From Chalara sp. BL73 (Eukaryota; Ascomycota; Leotiomycetes; Helotiales): a stretch of 64,000 bases of DNA. The stretch is taken from assembly GCA_918026815.1 (NCBI GenBank), contig CAKJVC010000088.1, positions 1,364,001 to 1,428,000 on the forward strand. The letters are read 5' to 3'. Position 1 is the stretch's first letter; every line of letters begins with the position of its first letter. Position numbers and translations under genes: made by a program. The notes beneath the pieces were generated by a model. The model did not search any database. It saw only the letters and a list, made by a program, of their open reading frames with translations, and was not told the origin of the DNA. Of the stretch, positions 45,851 to 58,586 are shown piece by piece.

Positions 45851-48190
45851 ATTACTCATTTAGTCCAAATGGTTGAGCGAGACGTTGCCGGCCAGAAGCA
45901 GCATGGAAATACTGTACAGAGAGGAAAAGGTATACGAAGAGCAATCATTTGAAATATTGGGTCTAACTTTAGGCCACAACTAAACCCAAATTATGGCATC
46001 TTAGATATTACTCGCTTTAACATATACTCAACTCATACCTCTTGACAGTTCTACCGAGGTTGATCCATTCATGTATACTTGAATACAGCATTGCATATCA
46101 CCAGTGTATTCATGTTGGAATATCGGTTGCCTCTCCCGGCATATGTAGACATCCAACCTTCCATCAGAGTTTGGTGTAGAGCCTTTCCTTCTCTGTCGCG
46201 AGCACGACGGGGATAATGTTCAGTCTGAGCAAGGTCCACTTCGGATACAATCCAACGCTATGCCATCTGCAGCTGGCACGAGATCCCATGTACCTACAGT
46301 GTCGCCGTTTCCTCAGGCCTGCGAAATCTTGCTCTGACCTCCACTCCAGCCGCATCTAAGACGGCGTCCGCAGCTCCTTCAATCATCAGGTATTCTCCTA
46401 AGGATTTAGGTGTCATTCTGTTGTTTGGGTCATATGAGACAGCGAGTTCGTGATTGGCTTGAAGGCCTGGCTAGTTACACCAGGCAGACTGAAGGATGGT
46501 ATAGCTCTGGAAGCTTGCCTGACACATCAAGTTCTCAACCTCGTGCTTAACATCATGATATGGGGAGTGTATATATTAGATCCTCTACTAACTATTCTTC
46601 ATAGCGATTAGTATATGTAACGGTTGACACGACCAAGGTCTTCACTATTTTTGACCTCGAGCGCTGCTACGAGGACATTTTGTGCTTGCAGTACTTCCGT
46701 ACTTACGACATAAAGATTTAGAGGGATACCGCGCGGCTTTAATGTAGTCGAGGTTGAAGAAATCGCATCTGAAGATGTTGGCACCCAATGCCTCTAAAGT
46801 TTAGAAGCTTACAAATCTGGATCGCAGACAACTACATGTACTATTGCTCCTCTTGATAGGAGCTGCCTTTCAGTTCCTCCTTGCTATCCAGTAGCACCAG
46901 AAGTGAGAATTTGACACACTTCTTTTAATATTAGAACTACCATGGATATATCTCTTTGGAGAGAAACATAAAGAAGAAGTATAGAGGGGAGAACTATGCA
47001 CAATTCTAACATTTAGACCAAGCATCGCTCGTATGGCTTGACAAATAGGATTCTCTCCTCTTACTGCTCTAAATTACTGAGCTGGGAGCCGGAAAGCTGA
47101 AATCGCTCAAGCTGACATGCCGTAGAAAAACAAAGGCGCAACGGTCAGGGAGACGTCACTATTGTTGGACGATGTAACTCTATCTGACTTTGTGGTACTT
47201 ACACAAAGTTCACTGTAGCTCGTGCTTATGGAGAGTTTGAAGTACCTTGAACCTTGGTCGAATGCCAAGATGGAAAAGTGGACACTTCCATTCTCCCAGA
47301 ACTCACCAAATCGATAGATAGTACATACCACACTTCAAGAGTATTTGCTTGATAAATAAGAAATCTGAGAGATATAAATTGAGAGATTTCCTTTCAAGTT
47401 CACGAAAGCCATGGTAGAACACAGTTTATAGAAGTAGATATAATGGACTCAGTATTAGGAGTTTATTAGATTTACTCCTTATCGTCGTGTAGGGCATCCA
47501 ATCAACGTTCGTGACCAAGGAGGCTCAGGTATATAAATTTCCTTAGTCTAATCAAACGTATAACCAATCATGGAGCTATGATGCTACAATTTTTGGTGGG
47601 TTTTGTCCCCTGTACAGCCCCATTGTTAAGAAGTTTAATACTTTCTGGATCTTTCTAACAAGGGCAACCAGCATGTCAACATTCCACATACTATCTAAAA
47701 TGTAATCAATTTCCATATGGCAGATGTGCATATATGCACAAATGTGAAGAGCAAAATAACACCACATGTTTCCCTGGAACTTGGCTCATCAAAAGATTAT
47801 ATTTTTGAGATCTCGTTGGAACACCACAACTGTCCCTCTAACAGAACGAAAGGGGACTACCGATACTTGTTCGGATACAGAAGGACCTGAAATTAAATTA
47901 CCTTCCCATCCAGCCTGAGTTTCCAATCTTCAGTGTAAGAAGTCTGACGTGTCAGGCTTCCACACGGGCTTTCCTGACGTCAGGTTGAAAGTACCAGGTA
48001 CATAAGATAAGGTTTCAAAGGTACAATCTCTAAGTGAGCTCGCATGTTCAGTCAATGCTGTAGACCCCCGATGGCCATCCCTAATGAGGCAAACATATCT
48101 AACCTCATCAATCATAGAAGTATTTAGCTTTCCACATCCGTTACCTTTGTGGTCGACAACTAGAACTATAGGACTCAGAAAACGTTGACC
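45851..48190. other. Gene-poor region upstream of the zinc-cluster gene
   Basis: About 2.3 kb, AT-rich, with no supportable gene. Short minus-strand frames (46164-46355, 47107-47331, 47576-47767, 47930-48220) lack motifs. The last of these overlaps the start of the transcription-factor gene on the other strand and is probably a shadow. No repeats or transposase fragments were noticed. Confidence 0.45.
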
Positions 48191-50230
48191 ATGGAACCGG
48201 AACAGCCAAACATCGAACAACAGCAGCGAGGTCTAGCTAGGAGTCAGAGAGGGAAAGTCCGAACGGGATGTGTAACATGCAAGCAAGTGTTTGAATTCTG
48301 TCTGGACGAAAGGCGATCTAATCTTGAAACATAGAGCCCGGCGTGTCAAGTGCGACGAAAAGAAGCCGCACTGCCGTCGATGCATTAAATCTAGATCCGT
48401 TGACGTATGCGGTGGCTATGGCCCGCGAAATCTCTCCAAGAGGCAACCAGACAAGCCATCAACCTTATCGAAACTACTTCCCCGTACATCGGGCTCATTA
48501 TTTTACGGAAGTGGCCTCGCAACCGGTTTCTCTAAGGATCCTGACGAGCGTCGATATTTTTATTTATTTCAGCAGCACACTTCGGAACTTCTTTCGGGTT
48601 ATTTCGAAACGGAATTTTGGTCCAGTATTGTCCCGCAAGCAGCACATGAATTGCCATGTATTCGCCATGCTGTTGTTGCAATCTCTGCGTTACTCAAAGC
48701 TACACAGACATCGACAAGACCCACCTTGGCTTTGGATTCTCTAAAACAAAAAGAGGCGGAGTACAAATATGCAATATCGCAGTACTCCAGAGCCATCTCA
48801 AGCCTGAAACTCTTACTGTCTAGCAAACTTTCTGATGGCTCCTATTATAAAATTGCATTAATCACAGTATGTCATCAGTCTCTGCGGGAAAAAGACCTCA
48901 TCCTTTGCTAGCTTTGCCTCTCTCAAATATGGGATGGCTGGACATATTCAGCGGATACCTGTTCATAGAGCAGCTAGCAACCAAGAGTTCTTAGATCAAC
49001 ATTTCTATTCCATGATCATAGTGTGAGGTGCGAGCTAATATTACCATAGGCCATTTGCTTCATAGCAATAGAAAACCTGCAAGGCGATTTGCCTACAGCA
49101 TCCAGGAATATGGCTGGAGCTCTGTCTATAGCTATAGAACCAAAATCAGATTATTTTCAGTGTCTTAAAACCCCTGGAGGAATTCCGGATTACAACGCCA
49201 TCGACGATGAGCTATTGACAGTCTTTGCTGATCTTGATATGCAGAGTACATTGCCATCATTTTATGGGGTAAATTGTTCTAGCCGTGGTTTGCCTTTAGT
49301 TCTAGCGTCCCTACCTTGCATGCCGAGTCCAAAAATTCCAACAGAATTTCCCAATATCGGCGCAGCAAAAACCGCACTAATGCAAATACATGCCCTCTTC
49401 ACCCGCCTACATTCTCGAAGTCCACATCATCTGGCCAACAAAACCACATCCTCAAGTGAGTATAAAGAACTACTTGACCAGTGGAAAACAGCATTTGCAC
49501 CATTGTTTCAGCAAGCCCAGGATATCTTCACTGCGTCATATGACTCCCCAGCAGATCCGAAGGCCTATATTCCTTTCTTTATACTCTCTAGCAACCATGC
49601 GCTAGCTACGATTATAGCCTGCACCAACGCTGGTAACTGCTCCGAGATGTTTTATGACAACATGATGCCAGAATTCCAGCGGATTATCAATTATTCAGGA
49701 ATAATTGTTGACGCCATTTGCTCTCGCTCGCCATCAATTTTCACCTTTGAGGTAGGGGTGCTGCCACCATTATACGTTGCCGCGGCCAAGTGTCGGGACC
49801 CAAAATTGAGGCGCAAGGCAATCGCTCTGATGAGACAATGCCCGTCACAGGAAGGAGTCTGGCAGGGTTCTGGTAAGTCAGCTTCTTGGAGAAATCCTTC
49901 TGCCCAAATGTTTCGTGAAGTGGTATACGAGGCATTGATTTTTATCTCAGTTCATTACTAGAAGCAACGCTGACTAGGATTGATGTGACAGGCAGCGCCC
50001 AGGTTTGCGAGTGGGTTATGGAGATTGAGGAAATTGGGGCAGTGAATGGACGTTATAGTTCTGAGAAGGCTCCTCCTGACTATGCAGCCTCGATAACGGA
50101 AATGGACAGGGTTAAATGGAGCTCGGTAAAGTGCGAGTTACGTGAGAGGAGAGTTACCGCTACACGTACTGCAATGATATCAGTGGTGCAGGGTTCACAC
50201 AGGCTATGGGAACGGAGCTTCACTTGGTAA
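48191..50230 (+). CDS. Zn2Cys6 (zinc-cluster) fungal transcription factor
   Basis: Four exons fit in phase: 48191..48282, 48335..48866, 49050..49872 and 49992..50230, giving about 561 aa. The DNA-binding cluster is Cys27-x2-Cys30-x6-Cys37-x6-Cys44-x2-Cys47-x8-Cys56, with the basic KARRVKCDEKKPHC between Cys30 and Cys44. The first intron interrupts this cluster just after Cys30 and uses a GC donor (GCAAGT) with an ordinary TAG acceptor; no GT donor keeps the cluster intact. The rest is helical, like the fungal-specific regulatory region: HELPCIRHAVVAISALLKAT, AICFIAIENLQGDLPTAS, and a C-terminal VCEWVMEIEEIG. It probably binds CGG-containing promoters as a dimer. Targets are unknown, and neither neighbour suggests a pathway. 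The last exon is needed for the usual C-terminus. Confidence 0.88.
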
Positions 50231-52889
50231 ATCAGTACCGGCTGACGCAAGCATCACTTTACATGAGTAAGCTATCGATCGAATTACCTGTTCATAGGAA
50301 TAATTGATGAGAAATTTATATCATTATGACTGCCTTCCGAGTAGCTCATGGCACTCGTGCGACAGCGGTAGAGTCGTAAAGACCATGCTGGGTTAAATAC
50401 GGATGCTCATTGCGCAAATCCCAGAAATACAATTGACTCATGAACGCAGCTCCAAAGCATCCCATCTCTGGTAATGGCTTTCTGCATGTTACAAAAGCGT
50501 AGTGCGTACAGACATGAACCAAAAATCTCCTACACGACAGTTTCAAACAACACGTAAACTCTATCCCCTATTTTTCCTATTCCTCCTCGTCCTACTATCT
50601 TACACTAAATGAGTTAATGCAGATCTAAAAAACCATAGCTTCCTTTCACAGGTACGATATACAACATGTCACACTACTCCAGCAGAGACCCTCTAGCATC
50701 GGTGTCGATCATAGTCTAAGACGCCAGCTAGCCTGTTGTGACTTGCGAGGGCAGTCCCTTCAAAAGGCTATATTCCAAGACTGGGCTCTAGACATGCGAT
50801 GTCCTAGTTCTGAAGGAGCAGTATATAGGGCCATGGATTGCGGACCCTTCGGCCAACAACTCCATCGTCGATCAAGAGACCTTGATATGGATCTCAGACG
50901 GGGCAATAGCGTCTTTGACCCTCGCCTGCTGCCTCGACCAACGCCTAGTCCTCGACCTTGGTTCATTATGTGCGGCTCGAGCGCTGCATAGATCTTTAGC
51001 TCCCAGTTATATTCTGTCTTGTCACCGATTGTCACATGATACACCGTATAGCAATGGTGGTGGGATACGTATCATCCTGATGATAAGGGTGAAATTGCAT
51101 ATCGGCCAGAGGCATTGTGGGAGATTGTTGACTGACTCGTGCTTACTGGGGAACTTGAGACATAGAACAGAGGTAAGAAAGGTGCCATGGTGGATCACTA
51201 TGATATCCTCGATACAAAGTTACAGAGTTGCATATGAGCTAAATAGATCTATTACTAGAGTACATCCACATATCGTGTAAGGAATACCAGTATAACCCGT
51301 TTTAAGAGTGCTTTGGGAGACAGCAAGTCCCTACAAATTTCCTACTCAGACCATCTGCTCAGGGGCTCGCTTAGCAAAAGGGGCTCCGAACGAAGTCAGG
51401 TAGTATGTTATCAATATATCCAATTGTCAGGACTCTGGTTGTAATCTCTGCTGCGCTCGCCCTCCAATATAGTTCTTTACGTATATTGTCTCTTGCAAAA
51501 CGAACTCGAGATTGCTTAGTCTTTTGATAAAATGTTCCAGTTTAGCAGGTCGTTCAAATTTCCGGGTTCGAGGAGGAGACTAGCTTTGACAATAACTGGT
51601 TCCACCACCTTGAAATATAAGTGCAGTAGCCGGAATTGATTCATTTAACCATCAGTCTTCCTGACCACTGTCATATCTCCTCAGTTAACACCTAAACATC
51701 TATGAACCTCAAATACAGCCTCCCATCGTCACATGATTATTACGAACTTTGCCTCGCCGCCCTTCGCGTTCTGCTGTTAAATCTGCTCGTTAGGTGCCAT
51801 AATCTCAAGTTCAGAAGGCACAGGTAGTTCGTTGAAAGCTCTTTGCCCTCCTGAGACGATCTACTAGGCAAACTGCCAAATCCACAGCGCTGGCTTCAAT
51901 GATCTGTACAGCAACATGATATATGATGTAGCAGGTCACGCATTACAGTATCTAGAGAGAGCCGACACAGAACACAGGCTCTAGCCTCGACGCGTTGTGC
52001 TGGAATGCCAGGCAAGCAACCGTAGCTTTCCTAGAGGTCAGATTGCGACGAGTAATATTGCTTCATAGGAATGTATTGATTCACAGAAATCATGCTTGGT
52101 GTATCCAAGTCCATTTGCTCTGAAAAGTAAATTATTATGAGATGCAATTTAGAACACTGTCTGATCTTTTCGTATGTGATAAACTTATCATAATTTCAAC
52201 TGCTTCCTTAACAATGGCCGCAAGGTGGTTCACAATGGAACAGGTACCAATTTGCAGATTATTTGCACATCCAGGTATTTCTAATTGTGAGTTTCTTCAC
52301 TCATCATGTACTCTTAGAGTAGATTGGGAGTGATGACTGGCAACAGGCACCATGCCATACTTTGGCAGCCGCAGCAGCATCTTTCTCAACGAATTGCCAA
52401 GTGCCGATTCTCATCAAAAATTATCTGTATATGTATAACTTCTTATGAACATAAAAGATCAGATTCCTTATACGAATCAATTCTTTCCACTGATCTTTAA
52501 TGTTGTCCAATAGTCTTTCTTCGTTAAAGTAAATCATCGCACAGAATTGAATGAACTTGATGAATCACCCTGAGGCCCTTGACATGAATCTCTCATTAAT
52601 AATAGAAAATTTCATCCACTTCTACACGTAAATCTGTTCATGTTTCGAGCTTGGAGCTATATTGACACCCCAAGCACCAGCCAATCAGATCAACCTACCC
52701 CTTTTGACGGCAACGACGTCAGCGACCCCACGAAATTTCTAGAACGACAACCTCCGCACCTCATCCTCTTCCTCAACAAATCACCTCACTTGCAGCTCAC
52801 CAACTCAATTCGCTTCCTCAACCTCCACATTACCCTCGCAATTCGATCAATTGGGCTGCGATTCACGATCGGCCAAGTACAAAACGGCA
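50231..52889. other. Gene-poor intergenic region
   Basis: About 2.6 kb. A stretch at 50740-51000 is open in several frames on both strands (for example SDGAIASLTLACCLDQRLVL on plus) and may be an old gene scrap, but it shows no known motif. Elsewhere only short frames occur. The last 250 bp are rich in C and CCTC, and open in a second frame, which is typical of a pyrimidine-rich leader upstream of the GFA-like gene. Confidence 0.45.
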
Positions 52890-53688
52890 ATGAGCACACA
52901 AAAGCCCCTTGTTGGAGGTTGCTCCTGCGGACGAAACCGATATACCATCACCATCCCGCAAAACATCCCAATCCGCGACTCCGCCGAGATCTTCTTCTCC
53001 TCGAATCTTTCCCTGGGTACGTTGTCCCCCCCCCTTCGCTTCAACCTTCCCTTCCAAACCGCCCATCTAACATGCGACAGAAACCTCGCACCACCCACTA
53101 ACCCTCTACCTGCACCTCCCGCTGGATTGGCTACATAGCAGCACCCACAGCTTGACATTTGACCCCTTCGAAACGCACTCGCAGATCCGGCGCTCCTACA
53201 CGCCCACGCCCTCGTCGCAGCACTACTTCTGCGGCTTCTGCGGCACGCACCTGACATACTGGACGGAGAACCCGAAGGAGGAAAAGGAATATATAAACCT
53301 GGCCGTTGGGTCGCTTGGCCTGGAGGGTCTGCGTGAATTAGACTCCCTGGGATTGCTTCCCAGCTCGGACGATGAGGAGGAAGAGGACGACGAGGACGGC
53401 GGGGCGCAGCTGGATGTTTCGGAGGTGGAGCAGACGAGAGGTTTAGGCCAAGGGGTTCCTTGGTTCGATTCTTTGGTTTCGGGATCGCGTCTGAGCCGGA
53501 CGGTGCAGGCTGGTAATCGTAGAACGACGAGCTCTCGCCAATCAGGCCCGGGATGGCACGTTGAGTGGGAGATCACGGAATGGGTTGATGATGTGGATGA
53601 GCCGGACGCGGAGGGTAGAACTGGCATACCTGGGAATGGGGCAAAGAGGAAGATTGGAGAGGTCGAGGATACGGGAATGGAGGGCTAA
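52890..53688 (+). CDS. GFA/CENP-V-like zinc-binding domain protein
   Basis: Two exons, 52890..53016 and 53081..53688, with a 64-nt intron, encode about 244 aa. The first zinc pair is in LVGGCSCGRNRYTI (Cys11, Cys13) and the last in YFCGFCGTHLTYW (Cys93, Cys96). Those two sites, their spacing and the strands around them match the GFA fold (glutathione-dependent formaldehyde-activating-like, DUF636). The central CHC..C motif of canonical members is missing: the segment after the intron reads ETSHHPLTLYLHLPLDW. A catalytic role with glutathione adducts is therefore doubtful. Residues 125-150 are acidic (DDEEEEDDED), and the C-terminal 90 are Gly/Arg/Glu-rich. A start 39 nt further upstream at 52851 is also in frame; I chose 52890 because it matches the family N-terminus. 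Confidence 0.84.
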
Positions 53689-54329
53689 TGGTTGGTAGGA
53701 CAAAGTTGACGGATGATGAGACAAATTTAATGGGTTATATGAGGTAATGAAAACGGAGTATTGATGGAGGGACGGCGTTTAGTGGGCTGTTAGCATTCAT
53801 AAACTAGGCGTATATGACTGAAGAGCATAAGAGGCAGGAAGCGAAAGTCGCCAAAAGGTGCCTCACACAAGTGGAAGTTATAGAACGCAAGACAAAATGG
53901 AGACTTCTCATCGTAGTGTCTTTCCCTTGCTAGTTCGTGTAGTTACGGGGCTGACTGCAGAGTGTTCAGGTTGGCGATTGAGAATAGGAAGTTGGTAATC
54001 TTGCCTATTTCCGACAAGCATTTAAGCCATAACCTATCATTCCAACCACGTATACATCAGCCCCCTATGTAGCCATGATATACATTGAAATCCTATGGAC
54101 CATTATAAACATACCACCAAACAACCACATACCCAATAAGGTGAAGTGCTACCTCTCCACATTCTGTAGTGGCACAATATTAGGGTACTTTTTTCATTTT
54201 GGAAAGTCGGAAGGAAAATCCAGGAGCAGGAGTATCGTATGTCCTATATATAGTGATGATACAGTCCATGCCTTGCCTTATTCAAGAGTCAAGTAACTTG
54301 GTGATGGTTCTATAGAGTTTATGGTTCAC
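53689..54329. other. Convergent 3' region
   Basis: The GFA-like gene (plus) and the SUMO-motif protein gene (minus) end towards each other here. The region holds both 3' UTRs. One short plus frame at 54075-54296 has no motif. No gene is called. Confidence 0.5.
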
Positions 54330-55586
54330 CTATTCGTCACTGTCATTATTGTCGTCCTGGGGTTCCTCATTGGAGACTTGAGTCAGGTCAATAAAGTCAA
54401 TATTTGCCTTGATCAAGCAGCAAGGTATTAGTTCATTGTATACATGAGGGATGCTAGCAAAATTTAGGTACTTACACGGGCTCTTTTAATAGTGGGACCG
54501 TCATTAAGGTTGTCATCTGGTATCTCTTTGGGATGTGCGCGCTGATTCTGGCGTGAAGATCCTTCAGCCTCTATACCAAGTAGTCCTTGCAACAAAACGA
54601 GATTTGGGAGACCATTCTGACCACCTTCAAAGGCGTTCTGGAGATCTTGAATTTGTTGGCATCGAGCCGAGTCCTTGAGACCCATCAAGAAACGTAATGC
54701 GGTGGGGAACAGTTCCTGACGGAGCCTCGAATTTAAAACTGGAAGTCTATGAACTGCCGCATGGCGGATTTGTGTAGTGCGACTATACAAAATCCTAGCA
54801 TTGACACCACCAAAATCTACAGCATGCTGCGACACCGTAAGTTTCTGTAGAGTGTTCCACCACGACCCGACCGTTAGCTCTCCTTGCTCTGGGGTTTCCC
54901 ATCCAAGGCGGCCTGTTTCACTCGTGTTAGTGTACAATCTAGGAAGTATGCACAGAGTATACACACGTAACAGTTCAGGATCCCATCTCTTAGTGAAATA
55001 GAATAAGGCATCTTCAATAATTTTCTGCATCTGGCTTATTGTTAGCTTTTCTTTTGTTTGCAAGTTTTCAAATTGCGCATTGTACTTGTACTGACCCGTT
55101 TCAACAGTTCGTGAAGTATCCTGAATGTGTTAGCTTTAAAGTCTATTAAACGATTAATGCAAGAGTCGCTGTATTGCTAGTTCGAGCTTCAACATCTCAC
55201 GAAATGTGGCATTCAAGAGCTGGGATCTATAACAATCAAGAAATGCTGATGCCATGCTGAGCTTTGACATCCCACGCGATGTGATAGTTTGAGTACGCTA
55301 TGCACTATATTTGCCATTGGCCAAATGGTTTAACACATACCGGAAGGGTAGGGCCAATTCACTAGGGCGAATCAAAGCCTGGCAGTGGCTCGGTTTTGGC
55401 TTTTCCTCTTGAAATGCAACAGCAGCACTGCGCTTGACTACTTCTTTGGAAGTAACTAAGAACTGTCAGACATTGTCATATCGTTTTGCCAACCGACTTA
55501 CCAGTTGCAGATGGACTCTGCTTTTCTTCCTCACTGTCCTCACTATCCTCGGTGAGGTCAATCACTTCTCGTTGTTGATAAGACAT
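54330..55586 (-). CDS. Uncharacterised protein with SUMO-interaction-like motifs at both ends
   Basis: Seven exons fit in phase: 55586..55502, 55455..55341, 55256..55201, 55142..55096, 55030..54967, 54912..54476 and 54407..54330, giving about 293 aa. The middle introns were placed so that one continuous helical reading results (ATFHFKANTFRILHELLKRM, then QKIIEDALFYFTKRWDPELL and RRLGWETPEQ). The N-terminus is REVIDLTEDSEDSEEE and the extreme C-terminus is ANIDFIDLTQVSNEE followed by acidic residues. Both have the hydrophobic-core-plus-acidic form of SUMO-interaction motifs. Between them lies a helical domain with RTTQIRHAAVHRLPVLNSRL and a basic KRAR just before the last exon. I recall similar IRHxAVHR stretches in conserved fungal proteins of unknown function. 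A nuclear role tied to SUMOylated partners is inference. Exons 3 and 4 are the least certain. Confidence 0.65.
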
Positions 55587-56772
55587 AGGTTGTTAACAAA
55601 GTCACATATAATGTGATCTCATTTAACAAGGCGCGATTTGACAAGAAGCTATGGTTTCTCGACTGGCGACTGGTACAGATTGTAACAGTTGTCTGAACCA
55701 TGAATTGGGGTATTGGTGCTGCACTTAAGATAGGCTTGGATGTTTTTTGTAGTTGTTGTGGCATGATTTCTTTTCAAATCGAAAATTCACTCGCGGCAGG
55801 AGCGCCAGGCTTGTTTTCGTCAAAGGCGCCTTCCTAGCTTGCTCGTTGTTCTGCTTGTGCATCTCTCGTCTTTATGCGCTTTTTAGATCAGAGACAAATT
55901 CACTCTAGCTTTGGCTAGCATAGGCCTATGTTGTTTATGGAGATAACCTGTTTATAGTATAGAGCGCTGAAACTAGTATGTGGTTTAGGAGCTGCATACT
56001 TGACATGTGTATTCCTTAGTGAGCCTGAACTGTGGGACATTGAGGGAAGCTTGAGAATCCAGCACTATTCCAAGTTCCATAGTATAGGAACAAAGTCCCA
56101 AGAAGCTCAAATAGTGAGGAGTGGTGGTTTTAACCCAAATTATATCGTGCTGCAACGCGAAATCTACCTACAGATATAGCATCCTGGCCAATGGTAAGGC
56201 GAATTAAACAGGATGACTAACGGTGGCTTTGTAAGGGTTCATAGCTTTGGTATATTCCATATATGTAGTATTAGTGGTAATCTATCTCAGGTGCTTATGC
56301 CTACAAAACACCTATGAAGGTTAACCAGGAAATGAGCTACATGTATGGTCAAGATTAGAACGCGTAGTCACGTGGAGATAAATCGATAGATAGAAAGATT
56401 ACCCGAAGTGTCGCCATGTCCAGCCCAATTTTGGCGTTCACCCAGCCTCCGAAGGCATCTCGGCCCGATGAACCGACCCTATGAAATCCTCCCGCCCTAT
56501 ACGATCCTTCTCAATGAAGTAACCTTTACCCCGCTGTCATGTGGCGGGGTCGGAAGAACCCCCATAAGGCTACCAATCGTGCCGGTATACGGTCCGTAGG
56601 TGAAGCGAGTTTCCCAGACATCGAATGCTATATATATGTGACACCCGACTGACGTTGCAGCTTACTGATTTATCTTCTATACCTGTCCTACAGTTTATAC
56701 AAACGTAGTCGAAATACTGATAAAGACGACCTTTTTTTGTTTTGGAAACAAGATACATCAGAGTCCTGCACC
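55587..56772. other. Divergent intergenic region (SUMO-motif gene / beta-glucosidase)
   Basis: Almost 1.2 kb with two promoters. The only open frames are short (56408-56599 plus; 55558-55764 minus) and have no motif. The 200 bp before the beta-glucosidase start include a CCCGCC-rich stretch (56487-56545) that could bind a carbon-catabolite repressor of the CreA type (SYGGRG consensus; ATGTGGCGGGGTCGG near 56538), but this is only a weak motif match. Confidence 0.45.
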
Positions 56773-58316
<1,544 letters not shown>

Positions 58317-58393
58317 GTTGCAGGCTTGAGTCACGCCAGGGTTCGGATGACCTTGCAAACGACAGGTGGCGGCGGGTAGAGCTCTGGAATCAT

Positions 58394-58586
58394 GATCCCA
58401 ATCATCAGGATTAAAAAAGGATTCGTTCTTTTGTTGTAAGAATTTCCAAACCTCTTGTAGAAGGTGATGGGAGATAGAGTTTTGGATTCACAATCCCAAT
58501 CAAGAAGGATTAAAAAAGGATTCGATCTTTTAATGTTTGGATTTTAGATCCCAATCATATAGGATTAAAAAAGGATTCGATCATTA
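58394..58586. repeat. Three-copy AT-rich repeat downstream of the beta-glucosidase gene
   Basis: The 18-mer ggattaaaaaaggattcg occurs identically at 58408-58425, 58507-58524 and 58562-58579. Each copy is preceded by a GATCCCAATCAT-like block (CACAATCCCAATCAA in the middle copy) and a GGATT or GGAAT. The units are therefore about 55 bp, with 44 bp of extra sequence between copies one and two. The array lies 75-270 bp after the stop codon, so it probably falls in or near the 3' UTR. No terminal inverted repeats or coding content are seen. Confidence 0.85.

Noticed and set aside
47930..48220. 96-codon minus frame upstream of the zinc-cluster gene
   Set aside because: Overlaps the start of the transcription-factor gene on the other strand, lacks a motif, and is best explained by chance.
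52640..53101. 153-codon plus frame overlapping the first GFA-like exon
   Set aside because: Different frame from the exon that carries the zinc motif; Pro/Leu-rich composition comes from CT-rich leader DNA.
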